A DNA stretch of 62,651 nucleotides, taken from Alphaproteobacteria bacterium (lineage in GTDB: Bacteria; Pseudomonadota; Alphaproteobacteria; CAAGCB01; CAG-977). The translations under genes were made by a program, and so were the position numbers. Shown piece after piece: positions 41,320-51,065 of the stretch (its first letter is position 1; each line of letters begins with the position of its first letter). The stretch covers positions 1 through 62,651 of the forward strand of contig CAAGEK010000010.1 of NCBI GenBank assembly GCA_900768845.1, read 5' to 3'. The notes below the pieces were generated by a model. The model worked only from the letters and a program-made list of their open reading frames with translations. It did no database searches and was not told the origin of the DNA.

Positions 41320-43079
41320 ATGAAAAAATTATATGCATATTTTACAAAAGGAAACTGCGTTTCGATTTTCCTTTTATGGAACTTCGCTTTTTTTGCATCT
41401 CAAGCCATTAAAACTTACAATAATCCTCCCCCCCCCCCCTGCTATTCGCCTTTTATTTAGTATATGCGGCAATTGAATTTATTTTTACTTTATACTTGTG
41501 TTTTTATCTGCTTAATTCTTCAAAAAAAAGCTTGCGTTTTCTGACCGTACCTTTGCTCGTTTTGTTTTCGGCTCTTTATTTCTCGCAATCTTACACCATT
41601 CGCCAAAGCGGATTTTTAATTGACGTCATCGCCCTTGAAAATGTTCACCATTTTATGTTGGTTTTAACGCCGAAGCTGAAAAGAAAGCTGATAACCTTTG
41701 CTGTTTTGACGGCGATATTTTGCATTGTTTACGCGTGTTGCCGACGAAACGAAAAATTCAAAATCCATCGCAAACTTTTTGCGGTTTCCGCCATTTTGAT
41801 GATATTGCAAATCCCGTTTAAAGCTTTTCTGCCCGCTTTGTCGCCCGTGCTTGATTTAACGGCGAAGACCGCAAATCTGACGGCTCCGCTGATATCGGCA
41901 TATCGGTTCAAGACAAGAAAGCCGGATTTTATAAAACAAACAGTTTATAACGCGCCTTTCCCTTACAAAACATTCGACGCCCCCCGACGACCGAACGTTT
42001 TTATCATTTTTACCGAAGGGTTGTCTGCCCGAACAATCGGAGCGTACAATCCGCGTTTCAAAGGGCTTACCCCGAACATTGATGCGTTCGCAAAATTATC
42101 GATGAAAGTCGAAAATTACTATAATCACACAGCCGCAACCGAAAAAGGAATTTTGGGACAGCTGACTTCTTTTTATCCGGCGAAAACACGCGATTTTCAT
42201 CCGGAAATTTGGGAAACGCCCGATATTCCCGAAAACAATTACCGTTCCATCGCCCATATTTTGCAGGAAAACGGCTACGAAAGCTACTTTTTGATGGCTA
42301 CTGCGGGTTCAACCGACAATCTTGTGAACATTGCACGCAAATCGGGGTTCAAGCACATCGTCGGAACGGATCAACTGAGAGCCGCAACGCACAGCGATAA
42401 AAAGGAGTTTATGACGGACGAGGAGTTTTTCGATACCGCCGCCCGATATTTGGAGCAAACGCCAAACGACAAACCCGTTTTCGCGGCGTTTTACAATCTG
42501 GAAACTCACGCGTTCAAAGACACCGCTCCCGACGGAACAAAATACGGCGACGGTTCGAACAGCGTTTTAAACACCGTCGCGAATTACGATCTCCGGTTCG
42601 GAAAATTTTTCGATTGGTTTGAAAAATCAAAATTCGCCGACGACACAATCCTGATTTTAACTGCGGATCACGCTCATTTTTTTGAACCGCCCTACATTGC
42701 TTTGATGAAATCAGAACCGGATTACAAACCCTTTTTTGTTGACCGCATTCCCCTGATCATTTTCGCGCCGTTTGTAAATCATCCCGAAACGCTGGATGCG
42801 AAAGGCAGAAATTCGTTGGCTTTGGCACCGACAATTCTGCATTATCTGGGAATACAAAACGCGAAAAACCATTTTATCGGTCATTCTCTGTTTGACTCGT
42901 CCCCCGCGCCAACGTTCAACGTTTCGGAAACGGGGCTTGTATTGTTTTTCACCGACGAAAACGGCGTTCACGAAGAAAAGGAAATTCCCGATGCAATGAT
43001 AAAAAAATGGAGGGAAGCAAAGGAAAACGTCCTGTTTTGCATCTACACGGATCGAAAATCAAATATAAATTCAAACTAA
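41320..43079 (+). CDS. Sulfatase / LTA-synthase-like membrane transferase, off-frame through a poly-C tract
   Basis: The gene begins at ATG 41320 (MKKLYAYF, RBS AAGGA). In the present sequence it terminates at 41460 after reading through a 12-C tract. One more C would join it to the long frame, readable from about 41440 to the stop at 43079. The rejoined protein has N-terminal membrane helices, then a phosphatase-superfamily periplasmic domain: FIIFTEGLSARTIGAYN (metal Glu), the TEKGIL region with a probable Thr nucleophile, and ILTADHAHF (metal ligands). Such enzymes add phosphoethanolamine or glycerol phosphate to envelope glycans. The region is AT-richer than its neighbours, suggesting transfer. 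Confidence 0.75.
41428..41439 (+). repeat. 12-base homopolymeric C tract inside the sulfatase gene
   Basis: Twelve consecutive C bases within the coding region, codons 37-40. This length is prone to slipped-strand mispairing. With 12 C the frame is closed; with 13 or 10 C it opens into the downstream 500-residue frame, as expected of a phase-variable contingency gene. A homopolymer assembly error is the alternative. Confidence 0.85.
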
Positions 43080-43088
43080 AACCGCGTA

Positions 43089-43113
43089 TTCCCGCCCTTT
43101 CTCGGGGCGGGAA
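43089..43113. terminator. GC hairpin after the sulfatase gene
   Basis: TTCCCGCCC / GGGCGGGAA with a 7-base loop, ten bases after the sulfatase stop. No immediate T-run follows, so efficiency as an intrinsic terminator is uncertain. Confidence 0.45.
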
Positions 43114-43249
43114 AGCAAGACAATATTTTTTCGGCCTCCCTGACTTTATCCGTTTTCAAAAAAATTGCGACAGACTTCATTATGTCGTGGAAACGCAAAA
43201 AAAGATGATATACATTTGTTTAGAATGATTTTTTTCAGGAACAGGGATT

Positions 43250-43825
43250 ATGACAGAAAAAACACATTCCCGTTTTATGCAAAACCTGCCCAATATGTTG
43301 ACCTTTCTCAGGATTCTGGTCATTCCCGTGATTGTCGCGACTTTTTCGTTTCCGGGGGCGTTTTGGGCTTGGCTGGGGTGCGGGTTGTTTCTTTTGGCCT
43401 CGATTACGGATTACTTTGACGGTTATCTGGCGCGCAAAATGCATCAAACGTCGTCTTTGGGGCGTGTGCTTGACCCGATCGCGGACAAGCTGTTGGTCGC
43501 CGCAACGTTATTGATGATGGCGGCGACAGACCGGTTGGGATATACGGGATTGTGGCCGGCCGTCATCATTTTGTGTCGGGAAATTCTGGTATCGGGATTG
43601 CGTGAGTTTCTGGCGGAAATTCAGGTCGGGTTGCCGGTTACGAAACTGGCAAAATGGAAAACGGCCTGTCAAATGAGTGCAATCCCCATGTTGATGGTGG
43701 CCGACTTTACGCCTTACTTCTGTTATCTGGGCGAAATCGGCGAAGCTCTGTTCTGGACGGCGGCACTGTTGACCGTCATTACGGGATACGATTACCTTAA
43801 AGCGGGTTTGAAGCATTTGGACTGA
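43250..43825 (+). CDS. pgsA: CDP-diacylglycerol-glycerol-3-phosphate 3-phosphatidyltransferase
   Basis: A 191-residue inner-membrane enzyme of phosphatidylglycerol synthesis. The CDP-alcohol phosphotransferase motif is complete: DYFDGYLAR followed by GRVLDPIADKLL (D-G-x2-A-R-x8-G-x3-D-x3-D). Hydrophobic helices surround it. It is usually adjacent to uvrC in alphaproteobacteria, so the sulfatase gene looks like an insertion between uvrC and pgsA. The usual moaD/moaE partners are absent downstream; decayed IS sequences are there instead. Confidence 0.95.
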   Translation: MTEKTHSRFMQNLPNMLTFLRILVIPVIVATFSFPGAFWAWLGCGLFLLASITDYFDGYLARKMHQTSSLGRVLDPIADKLLVAATLLMMAATDRLGYTGLWPAVIILCREILVSGLREFLAEIQVGLPVTKLAKWKTACQMSAIPMLMVADFTPYFCYLGEIGEALFWTAALLTVITGYDYLKAGLKHLD

Positions 43826-43944
43826 AGCTTTTTTACGGACGAACGGAAGTTCTCCCGCCGGATGTCCCGCCGTCCGGATAAAGGCGGATTATGAATGATT
43901 GCCCGTGCGTTTGGCGGATGCTTTTTACGCGACCGCAATGGTCT

Positions 43945-44240
43945 TCATACCGCCGATTGCGATTGAACGGCAACGACATTAAGGCGGATTGGCGTGTCAG
44001 TTTTATTTTGACACTTCAACAGGACGAACGGGTCTGATGTCAGCCGGTCGGACGAAACGTTTTTCCTCATCATGTCACTCCGCCGCTCAAAAACAGTCAA
44101 ACCGCTTTTCCCTAAAAAACGGCACAGTTTCGGCGACGTCCCTACCGGTATCAACCCGCTTCCGTTACCTTTCCGACCGGCTCTCCATGCATTTTCCGTC
44201 TTGCAACGTTTTTCTCCATAAGCAATCCGCCCTTTCGCCC
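43945..44240 (-). mobile_element. IS200-type remnant, second fragment
   Basis: On the minus strand scattered frames contain KSGLTVFERRSD, which corresponds to the IS200 TnpA segment also found in the adjacent remnant at 44282-44690, and a preceding ATGGAGAAAAACGTTGCAAG block. Several frameshifts, stops and deletions are present. No HUH motif. Probably a tandem, older copy of the same element. Confidence 0.55.
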
Positions 44241-44281
44241 GACCGGATGCAACAGATAGCCATGCGCCCAGATGTGGGACT

Positions 44282-44690
44282 TTACAGGACGGACGAATCC
44301 TTTTGGCTACCGGTCACGCTTACGGCGTACAACGCTCCGGCAGATGCATTTCGTTGCTTGCCTCCCGTAAACGAGGCAGACAAGTCTTGCGTCAACCGGT
44401 CTGACAGAGCATCTTCCTTCAGCTGATTTTGCAGATATTCTGCAATCTTGCGGGCGTTCTTTCCCGAGGATAGTATCCCCTGCTCCAAAACTTTATGTCG
44501 CTCCGCCGCTCAAAAACCGTTAAACCTCTTTTTCCATTCAGAAATCCTGCAAAACCCGATACACACATCATCTCCATACCGCACAGCTTTCCGAGTATCT
44601 TCCCTGTCTTGCAGCGTCTTTCTCCATAGAATGTTTTGCGGCGATATTTCAGCGCAAAAACCATGTGTGCGAACCGCACTTTGAGTGTAC
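44282..44690 (-). mobile_element. tnpA: IS200/IS605-type tnpA remnant
   Basis: Minus-strand frames give VRFAHMVFALKYRRKTFYGERR (in pieces), GKILGKLC, VSGFAGFLNGK, LTVFERRSDIKFWSRGYY and NARKIAEYLQNQLKEDALSDRL, in the correct IS200 TnpA order but in different frames. The central part with the HUH motif is missing, as in the copies at 10998 and 43945. Non-functional. It separates pgsA from cysK. Confidence 0.65.
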
Positions 44691-44744
44691 CTGAAGAGTT
44701 TTTAAGCTTTCCCGAACAATGCGCCTCCCGCAAGGCTTTCGGGA

Positions 44745-44775
44745 GAAAAAAAGCCCCCTCAAAAATCGGGGGCTT
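44745..44775 (-). terminator. Terminator of cysK
   Basis: AAGCCCCC / GGGGGCTT stem with a T-run on the minus strand, about 25 bases after the cysK stop. Confidence 0.85.
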
Positions 44776-44798
44776 TTCCTGCATCAAACATCCGTTCC

Positions 44799-45722
44799 TT
44801 ATGAATCGGAAAAAAGCCATGTGCTTAAATAACGCTCGCCCGAATCCGGCAAAATCACGACGATGTTCAACCCTTCGTTTCCCGCACGGTTCGACAGGTC
44901 GTTCGCCGCCCACAACGCCGCTCCCGAAGAAATGCCGATCATAACGCCTTCCGTCTTCGGACACCGGCGCGCAAAATCGCCCGCATCGGCGTCTTTGACG
45001 CGGATAATCTCGTCAATCAGGCTCATATCCAGAATTTTAGGGACGAACCCCGCGCCGATGCCTTGAATTTTATGAGTTCCCGCAGGTTCGCCCGACAAAA
45101 CGGCGGAAGAGTCGGGCTCGACGGCGACGATTTTAACCGCGGGATTGCGGCGTTTCAATTCTCTGGCGCATCCCGTCAACGTTCCGCCGGTACCGACAGC
45201 ACTGACGAAAATGTCAACCTTGCCATCCAAATCGTCCCATATTTCAACAGCGGTCGTTTTCTCGTGAGCCAACGGATTCGCCGGATTTTCAAATTGTTGG
45301 GGGATAAAGGCGGAAGGCAGGGAAGCGGCAAGTTCCTCGGCTTTGGCAATCGCCCCCGCCATCCCTTTCGCCCCTTCGGTCAAAATCAGCTCGGCTCCCA
45401 ACGCCCGCAATAAGTTGCGGCGTTCCAAGCTCATCGTATCGGGCATCGTCAAAATCAGGCGGTATCCCCTGACCGCCGCCAGATAAGCCAACCCGATTCC
45501 CGTGTTGCCGCTGGTCGGTTCGATAATGACCGTTTCGGGTTTCAGCTTTCCCTCTTTTTCGGCCGCATCCAGCATATAAAGTGCCGCACGGTCTTTGATG
45601 CTGGACATCGGGTTGAACGATTCCAGTTTTGCGAACACGTTTGCCTTGCCCGTATTCATTTTTTTAATCTTTAACAACGGCGTCTTACCGATCAGATCTT
45701 CAATGCTTTCCGCATACTTCAT
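44799..45722 (-). CDS. cysK: Cysteine synthase A
   Basis: A 307-residue PLP enzyme making L-cysteine from O-acetylserine and sulfide. The PLP lysine lies in NPMSSIKDRAA (Lys43). Other motifs are PTSGNTGIGLAYLA, FVSAVGTGGTLTGCAREL and GISSGAALWAA. Length fits CysK rather than CysM or cystathionine synthase. It is transcribed alone between two terminators. The MSSIKDR form is slightly off the common NPxxSVKDR. Confidence 0.95.
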   Translation of the reverse strand: MKYAESIEDLIGKTPLLKIKKMNTGKANVFAKLESFNPMSSIKDRAALYMLDAAEKEGKLKPETVIIEPTSGNTGIGLAYLAAVRGYRLILTMPDTMSLERRNLLRALGAELILTEGAKGMAGAIAKAEELAASLPSAFIPQQFENPANPLAHEKTTAVEIWDDLDGKVDIFVSAVGTGGTLTGCARELKRRNPAVKIVAVEPDSSAVLSGEPAGTHKIQGIGAGFVPKILDMSLIDEIIRVKDADAGDFARRCPKTEGVMIGISSGAALWAANDLSNRAGNEGLNIVVILPDSGERYLSTWLFSDS

Positions 45723-45743
45723 TTTTTCCCCCCTTGAAAAACA

Positions 45744-45776
45744 AAAGGCGGCGGATAAAATCCCTCCGCCGCCTTT
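45744..45776 (-). terminator. Terminator of the rubrerythrin gene
   Basis: Perfect 12-bp stem AAAGGCGGCGGA / TCCGCCGCCTTT with a 9-base loop; T-rich on the minus strand. It lies 25 bases after the rubrerythrin stop and just upstream of cysK. Confidence 0.9.
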
Positions 45777-45801
45777 GTATTACCACAAAATCCGCACCGC
45801 G

Positions 45802-46377
45802 TTAAAAGTTTTCGGCGGCAATTTCAAAATACGCCTGAGGATGCAAACACGCAGGGCATTTTTCCGGCGCGGACAGGCCTTCGTGAACGTAACCGCAGTT
45901 GCGGCAACGCCATTTTTTCGCTCCGTCGCGTTCAAAAACGTGTTTCGTTTCAATGTTTTTCTGTAACGCACGGAAACGGTCGCCATGGAATTTTTCGGCG
46001 ACGGAAACGGCGCGGTACATCTGAGCGACTTCGGGGAAGCCCTCTTCTTCGGCGATTTCGGCGAAAGACGGATACATATCGCCGTATTCGTGTTCTTCGC
46101 CCTGAGCCGCCGCGTCCAGATTTTCCACCGTCGTTTTAATCATACCCGCGGGAAAAGCCGCCGTAATTTCAACGTCGCCGCCTTCCAAAAATTTGAACAT
46201 CCGTTTGGCGTGTTCCTTTTCCTGATCGGCCGTTTCCGTGAAAATCGCGGAAATCTGTTCAAAACCTTCCTTTTTCGCGACGGAGGCAAAATAGGTGTAA
46301 CGCATCCGCGCCTGAGATTCTCCGGCGAATGAGGTCATCAGATTCTTTTCCGTGCGAGTTCCTTTTATCGATTTCAT
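45802..46377 (-). CDS. Rubrerythrin
   Basis: A 191-residue non-haem iron peroxidase. The N-terminal ferritin-like diiron domain has Glu ligands in FAGESQARMRYTYFA and ETADQEKEHAKRMFKF, later AEEEGFPEVAQMYRA. The C-terminal rubredoxin-like domain has two Cys pairs (CRNCGY and CPACLHP). It reduces H2O2 with electrons from NAD(P)H and protects anaerobes. Start ATG 46377 with GAGAGGG upstream, MKSIKGTRTEKNLM being the standard N-terminus. Confidence 0.95.
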   Translation of the reverse strand: MKSIKGTRTEKNLMTSFAGESQARMRYTYFASVAKKEGFEQISAIFTETADQEKEHAKRMFKFLEGGDVEITAAFPAGMIKTTVENLDAAAQGEEHEYGDMYPSFAEIAEEEGFPEVAQMYRAVSVAEKFHGDRFRALQKNIETKHVFERDGAKKWRCRNCGYVHEGLSAPEKCPACLHPQAYFEIAAENF

Positions 46378-46520
46378 TTGTACCCTCTCTTGATAAAAAC
46401 GCGAAACTGTGTTGTGTGCCCATACTGCACCATTCGTCCGTTCATGTCCATATCGTCTTTCGATTAAAAAAACGGAGCGAACGTCAACGCCGCTCCGTTC
46501 AAGTTTCAAGCCCCTCACAT

Positions 46521-48317
46521 TCACGGAATGAACGGAGTCAGATAAATCAAGTCTTCGTCAACCCGCATCATCAGCCCCGCTCCCGCCTGACGCAATTTTT
46601 GTTCGTCGACTTTCGCCCTGTCCAGCAAGCGGACGTAAACGCCGCCTTTTTTCCCTTTGGCGGTTTCAAGAACGTTCAAATCCCCGCCCAAAGCCTCCGT
46701 AACGGGTTTTGAAAGCGACGCCTTTTCCAAAGACGGAGCCTCTTCGTCGTCAGGCGTGTTTTCATCCTGGCCGGAGCGCAGAAATTCCTCCATATCCGTT
46801 TTCAGGTTTTCCGACGCCGTACCGAAAATCGCCTGAACGCCGTCGGCGACACGCATGACGCCCGCCGCCCCCAGTTCTTTGAGCCTGTCGTCGTCAGCCT
46901 TGGAAGAATCTTTTAAAATCAAACGCAACCGCGTGATGCAAGCGTCAAGGTTTTTAATGTTGTCCCGACCGCCGAACGCACGAACCAGCTTTTTGGCAAA
47001 CGCCATTTTAGCCTCGTGATCCGATGCGTCCGCCGCGTGGACGGCGACGGGAGCCGCATCGTCGTCACGACCGGGGGTTTTCATATTGAACACCTTGATG
47101 AAAAACCGGAAGACGACATAATACAAAATCGCGTAAACGGGCCCCAGAACAAAGACCATCCACGGCTTCGTATCCAATGCGTAAAACAGCCCGTAATCGA
47201 TCGCCCCTTGGGAAAAAGTGTAACCGATATGCGCTCCCGCCAGATTCATAACGGCAAACGCCGAACTGACCATGACGGCATGAATGAAATACAGCATCGG
47301 CGCAACGAACAAAAACGTAAATTCCAACGGTTCGGTGATCCCCGTCAGAAACGCCGTCAACGCGCCCGAAGCCATAATTCCGCCGACTTTCAAACGGTTT
47401 TCCGGTTTGGCCGTATGAAAAATCGCCAACGCCGCCGCGGGAAGCCCGAACATCTTGATCAAAAAGCCGCCGCCCAGAATGCCCGCCGTCGGGTCGCCCG
47501 CAAAGAAACGCGGAATGTCGCCCGTGACGGTTTCTCCGAATTTATTGGTATACGATCCGATTTCAAAAAAGAACGGCACGTTCCAAATATGGTGCAAACC
47601 GAACGGCAGAAGCAACCTTTCGACAAAACCGTACGTCGCCCCCGCCACCGCAGGAGAACTGTACGCCGCCCAGTTTGAAAACTTGTTGATCTGTTCCTGA
47701 ACCGGCGGCCAGACAATGCTGAGCGCGACGCCCAAAACGATGGCGCAAAGCGAAGTCACAATCGGCACGAAACGTTTTCCGGCGAAAAAGCCCAAATAAG
47801 GCGGCAATTGGATGCGATAGAATTTCTTGAATAAAAACGCCGCGACTGCCCCGACGAAAATACCGCCGAACACGCCCGTTTGAATCGTTTTTATTCCGAC
47901 ATTGGACGATACGATCTTTTTGGCGAAACCGATGTCGTAATCGAACGAAGCCGCCAAAATCCCGAGCGTTTCCACTTCTCCCGACACATGAAACCATAAA
48001 ATGTCGGCCATAACGCCCATTGCGGCTTGCATAACCAAAAAACCCGTCACGGCGGCCAACGCCGCAACGCCGTCGTTGTCGGTCAGCCCCAACGCCGTGC
48101 CGACGGCGAAAATCAACGGCATATTATCGAAAATGACGTTACCGCTTTGAGCCATGATCTGCGGAATTAAAATCCACGACGAAGACGGGTCGAACCATCC
48201 CGAATTCAACAGCCCCGACCCGACGCCCAGCAACAATCCCGCAACAGGCAGAACCGCAACGGGCAACATCAAAGATTTTCCGATTTGCTGTAAAAAGGCG
48301 AATATTTTTTTCCTCAT
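46521..48317 (-). CDS. ptsG: PTS glucose-type transporter IIBC with extra IIB-like domain
   Basis: A 598-residue membrane component. IIC (about 1-405) has many helices, with GLHHIWN and GITEPLEFTFLF. Domain IIB (about 440-515) has the phosphorylated Cys in NLDACITRLR (about residue 460). A further C-terminal block (about 535-598) resembles IIB again (EALGGDLNVLE, KLRQAGAGLMMRVDED), but the Cys position is Lys/Gly, so it cannot accept phosphate. Start set at ATG 48317, which has AAGGAG upstream; the frame opens earlier at 48332. Substrate glucose or N-acetylglucosamine cannot be told apart here. Follows the IIA-HPr-EI gene by 11 bases. Confidence 0.85.
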   Translation of the reverse strand: MRKKIFAFLQQIGKSLMLPVAVLPVAGLLLGVGSGLLNSGWFDPSSSWILIPQIMAQSGNVIFDNMPLIFAVGTALGLTDNDGVAALAAVTGFLVMQAAMGVMADILWFHVSGEVETLGILAASFDYDIGFAKKIVSSNVGIKTIQTGVFGGIFVGAVAAFLFKKFYRIQLPPYLGFFAGKRFVPIVTSLCAIVLGVALSIVWPPVQEQINKFSNWAAYSSPAVAGATYGFVERLLLPFGLHHIWNVPFFFEIGSYTNKFGETVTGDIPRFFAGDPTAGILGGGFLIKMFGLPAAALAIFHTAKPENRLKVGGIMASGALTAFLTGITEPLEFTFLFVAPMLYFIHAVMVSSAFAVMNLAGAHIGYTFSQGAIDYGLFYALDTKPWMVFVLGPVYAILYYVVFRFFIKVFNMKTPGRDDDAAPVAVHAADASDHEAKMAFAKKLVRAFGGRDNIKNLDACITRLRLILKDSSKADDDRLKELGAAGVMRVADGVQAIFGTASENLKTDMEEFLRSGQDENTPDDEEAPSLEKASLSKPVTEALGGDLNVLETAKGKKGGVYVRLLDRAKVDEQKLRQAGAGLMMRVDEDLIYLTPFIP

Positions 48318-48328
48318 GTTCCGCTCCT

Positions 48329-50893
48329 TCATACCTGTTGCGCATTAAACGCGGCGACAGCGTCGCGCACTTCGGCGGCCGAAGACATTTTCAACGCGAC
48401 GCCGGCCAATTCGCGACAGCGGGCGACGGACAAACGCCGCACCTGCGCTTTAATATCGGGGATCAAAGGCGCGGCGACGCTCAATTCGTCAACGCCCAAC
48501 CCGATCAACAGCGGAACGGCGGCCTCTTCGCCGGCCAACCCGCCGCATACTCCGACGAAACGGCCGTATTTGGCGGCTCCCTCGACGGTGCGGGCGATCA
48601 TCCTCAAAACCGCCGGTTCCAAACCGTCGGCCTGTTTTCCCAAATCCGGATTGCCGCGATCCATCGCCAAAACATATTGCGTCAGGTCGTTCGTCCCGAT
48701 CGAAAAAAAGTCCGCATGCTCCGCCAGAACGTCCGCCATCACCGCCGCCGCGGGAACTTCGACCATAATGCCGACTTCGACGAACGGCGCATTCGTTTTC
48801 AGGCGTTCCTCCTCGACGATCGCTTTCGCCTCCCGCAATTCGTCCACGGTCGTCACCATCGGGAACATCAGGCGCATTTTTGTTTTGCCGGCCGCCTGTA
48901 AAACGGCGCGAATCTGCGTCCTGAACACGTCGGGGCGACGCAGACACAAACGGACGCCGCGCACGCCCAAAAACGGGTTGTCTTCGTGAGTGCCGGGCAG
49001 ATACGGCAAAGGTTTGTCCCCTCCGACATCCAGCGTCCTGACGATCAGACTGCGCTTTTCTCCGGCGATTTCGGCGATGCGGGAATAAACGTCCGCCTGT
49101 TCTTCTTCGCTCGGGGCGTTTTGCCTTTGCAAAAACAAAAATTCGGATCGCAAAAGGCCGATGCCGTCCCCGCCGAATGCGAAAACCTCTTCGGCGTCGG
49201 CGACGCCGCCGATGTTGCCGGCGACTTCTATCGGCTTCCCGTCCGTCGTGATGGCGGGAAGGTGTGCTTGAGCCAGATTTTCGGCTTTTCGCGTGCGATC
49301 GCGTTCCAATATTTTTTGAGCTTCCGCCATTTTTTCTTCGTCGGGATTCAGGCTGAGCGTTCCCGCCCCTCCATCCAAAACGACCATTGTGCCGTCGGGC
49401 AGATCCAACGCCCGTGCGTCAATACCGGCAATCGCCGGCAAAGCCAGCGAACGCGCCAAAATCGCGACATGAGAGGTCGCTCCGCCCGATTTCGTACAAA
49501 ATCCGACGACCTTTGAACGGTCAAGCCCCGCCGTATCCGAAGGAGTCAAATCCTCGGCGATTAAAATCGCCTGATCCGGCAAATCGCGTTTTTGAGGAGC
49601 CTTCTCTCCGGTCAACAAACGCAAAACACGCCGCCCCACGTCGCGCAAATCGTTCGCACGCGCCGCAAGCAGGCTGTTTTTCAGTCCGGACAGCATTTCG
49701 GCCTGTTCATTGATCGATTGTTTCCACGCGAACGCCGCACTGCGCCCCTTTCCGATAATGTTCCTCACACTTTCGGACAGTTCGGGATCGTCCAGCAACT
49801 CCCGATGCGCCTGAAACACGGCGGCTTTGCCCGCGTCCGTTTTTTCCGCCGTTTCGGATTGCAACGCTTCCAGCTGTTCCTTCGCCCGTTCCAACGCCGC
49901 GGAAAGCTTTTCGATTTCCCTGTCCGCCGTTTCCCCGTATTCCTCGACGGCGATATCCGCCTCCCGCACTTGGACGACGCGCCCGACGGCAACGCCTCCC
50001 GAAGCGGGTATTCCCGTCAGAACGTCATCCGATCCGCTTTGAACGGCGGCGGACGGTTCTTCGGGTTCCTCCGCGACGGCGGGTGCGGTGTCCGGATCTT
50101 CGCCGGAACCGCTTTCCAACAGAGGGATCAATTCGGACAAAGCCTCCACCGCGTCGACGCCCGTCGCTTTCAAACGGACTTCGTCGCCCTTTTTAACGTC
50201 CGCCCCCATCACGGACACGATGCTTTTAAGGTTGGCCGTATCCGCACCGCGCACCAAAACGACGTCGGAGGCGAACTTTTTCGCGGCGGCCGCCAAAACC
50301 GCCGTCGGACGGGCGTGAAGCCCCGCAACGTTCGGCACGGTAATCACCCACGATTCCGCCGTTCTGACGGAAGCGTTCTCGTTTACGGCCTCTTTCATGT
50401 GTTCGGGCGGAAAAGAGGACGGTTCGATTTTTAAAACGACATCCTTGCCCGCACCGACCGTTTTTCCGGCTTCGGAAAACACGGAAGCCGCCTTTTCCCC
50501 GTTTGTTATGACGATCTCGGTCAACAGGCTTTTGGCGTTTCGGCGGATGTAATCCGCATCGAATTTAATCAGCACGTCGCCTTTGCGCACCTTTTGCCCC
50601 GCCGTTACGACAACATCAAAGCCCTTGCCTTTCAACATGACGGTTTCCAATCCGATATGAATCAGAACGTCTATGCCCGCCTCCGTCGCCAAAGTCAAAG
50701 CGTGATGCGCCGAATGGATATTGACCACCGTACCGTCGCACGGCGCGACCAATTCGGACGATACGGGATCGATTGCGACGCCGTCGCCCAACATTTTTTG
50801 AGCGAACACCGCATCGGGCACCGTGTCAATGGCCACCGTCGTTCCTGAAACGGGGGCGAAAATCAATAACGGGTTTAAAGTGTTTTCTGTCAT
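48329..50893 (-). CDS. PTS IIA(Glc)-HPr-EI fusion protein
   Basis: An 854-residue multiphosphoryl transfer protein. Residues about 10-160 are a Crr-like IIA (VLIHIGLETVMLKGKGFD, with the phosphorylated His in HIGLET). About 185-270 is HPr (GLHARPTAVLAAA). About 300-854 is enzyme I, with the swivelling His domain GGATSHVAILARSLALPAIAG, then PEP-binding FSIGTNDLTQYVLAMDR. The operon with ptsG carries the entire glucose phosphorelay in two genes. No separate crr, ptsH or ptsI is seen. Divergent from the hydrogenase locus, with 172 bases between. Confidence 0.93.
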   Translation of the reverse strand: MTENTLNPLLIFAPVSGTTVAIDTVPDAVFAQKMLGDGVAIDPVSSELVAPCDGTVVNIHSAHHALTLATEAGIDVLIHIGLETVMLKGKGFDVVVTAGQKVRKGDVLIKFDADYIRRNAKSLLTEIVITNGEKAASVFSEAGKTVGAGKDVVLKIEPSSFPPEHMKEAVNENASVRTAESWVITVPNVAGLHARPTAVLAAAAKKFASDVVLVRGADTANLKSIVSVMGADVKKGDEVRLKATGVDAVEALSELIPLLESGSGEDPDTAPAVAEEPEEPSAAVQSGSDDVLTGIPASGGVAVGRVVQVREADIAVEEYGETADREIEKLSAALERAKEQLEALQSETAEKTDAGKAAVFQAHRELLDDPELSESVRNIIGKGRSAAFAWKQSINEQAEMLSGLKNSLLAARANDLRDVGRRVLRLLTGEKAPQKRDLPDQAILIAEDLTPSDTAGLDRSKVVGFCTKSGGATSHVAILARSLALPAIAGIDARALDLPDGTMVVLDGGAGTLSLNPDEEKMAEAQKILERDRTRKAENLAQAHLPAITTDGKPIEVAGNIGGVADAEEVFAFGGDGIGLLRSEFLFLQRQNAPSEEEQADVYSRIAEIAGEKRSLIVRTLDVGGDKPLPYLPGTHEDNPFLGVRGVRLCLRRPDVFRTQIRAVLQAAGKTKMRLMFPMVTTVDELREAKAIVEEERLKTNAPFVEVGIMVEVPAAAVMADVLAEHADFFSIGTNDLTQYVLAMDRGNPDLGKQADGLEPAVLRMIARTVEGAAKYGRFVGVCGGLAGEEAAVPLLIGLGVDELSVAAPLIPDIKAQVRRLSVARCRELAGVALKMSSAAEVRDAVAAFNAQQV

Positions 50894-51065
50894 CAGCCCC
50901 TCCGTAAAATAGTGTATTTATTATCAGTTTATAATGATTTTCCCTCATCCGCCATCATTCAAAAGTATATATCCGTCCGCCGGAATGCGACGGACAATAA
51001 AACCTGTAAAAATGCGAAAAGACCTGTTATCCTTACAAAAACAGGAAATCTCAGGAGGAGGGGAC

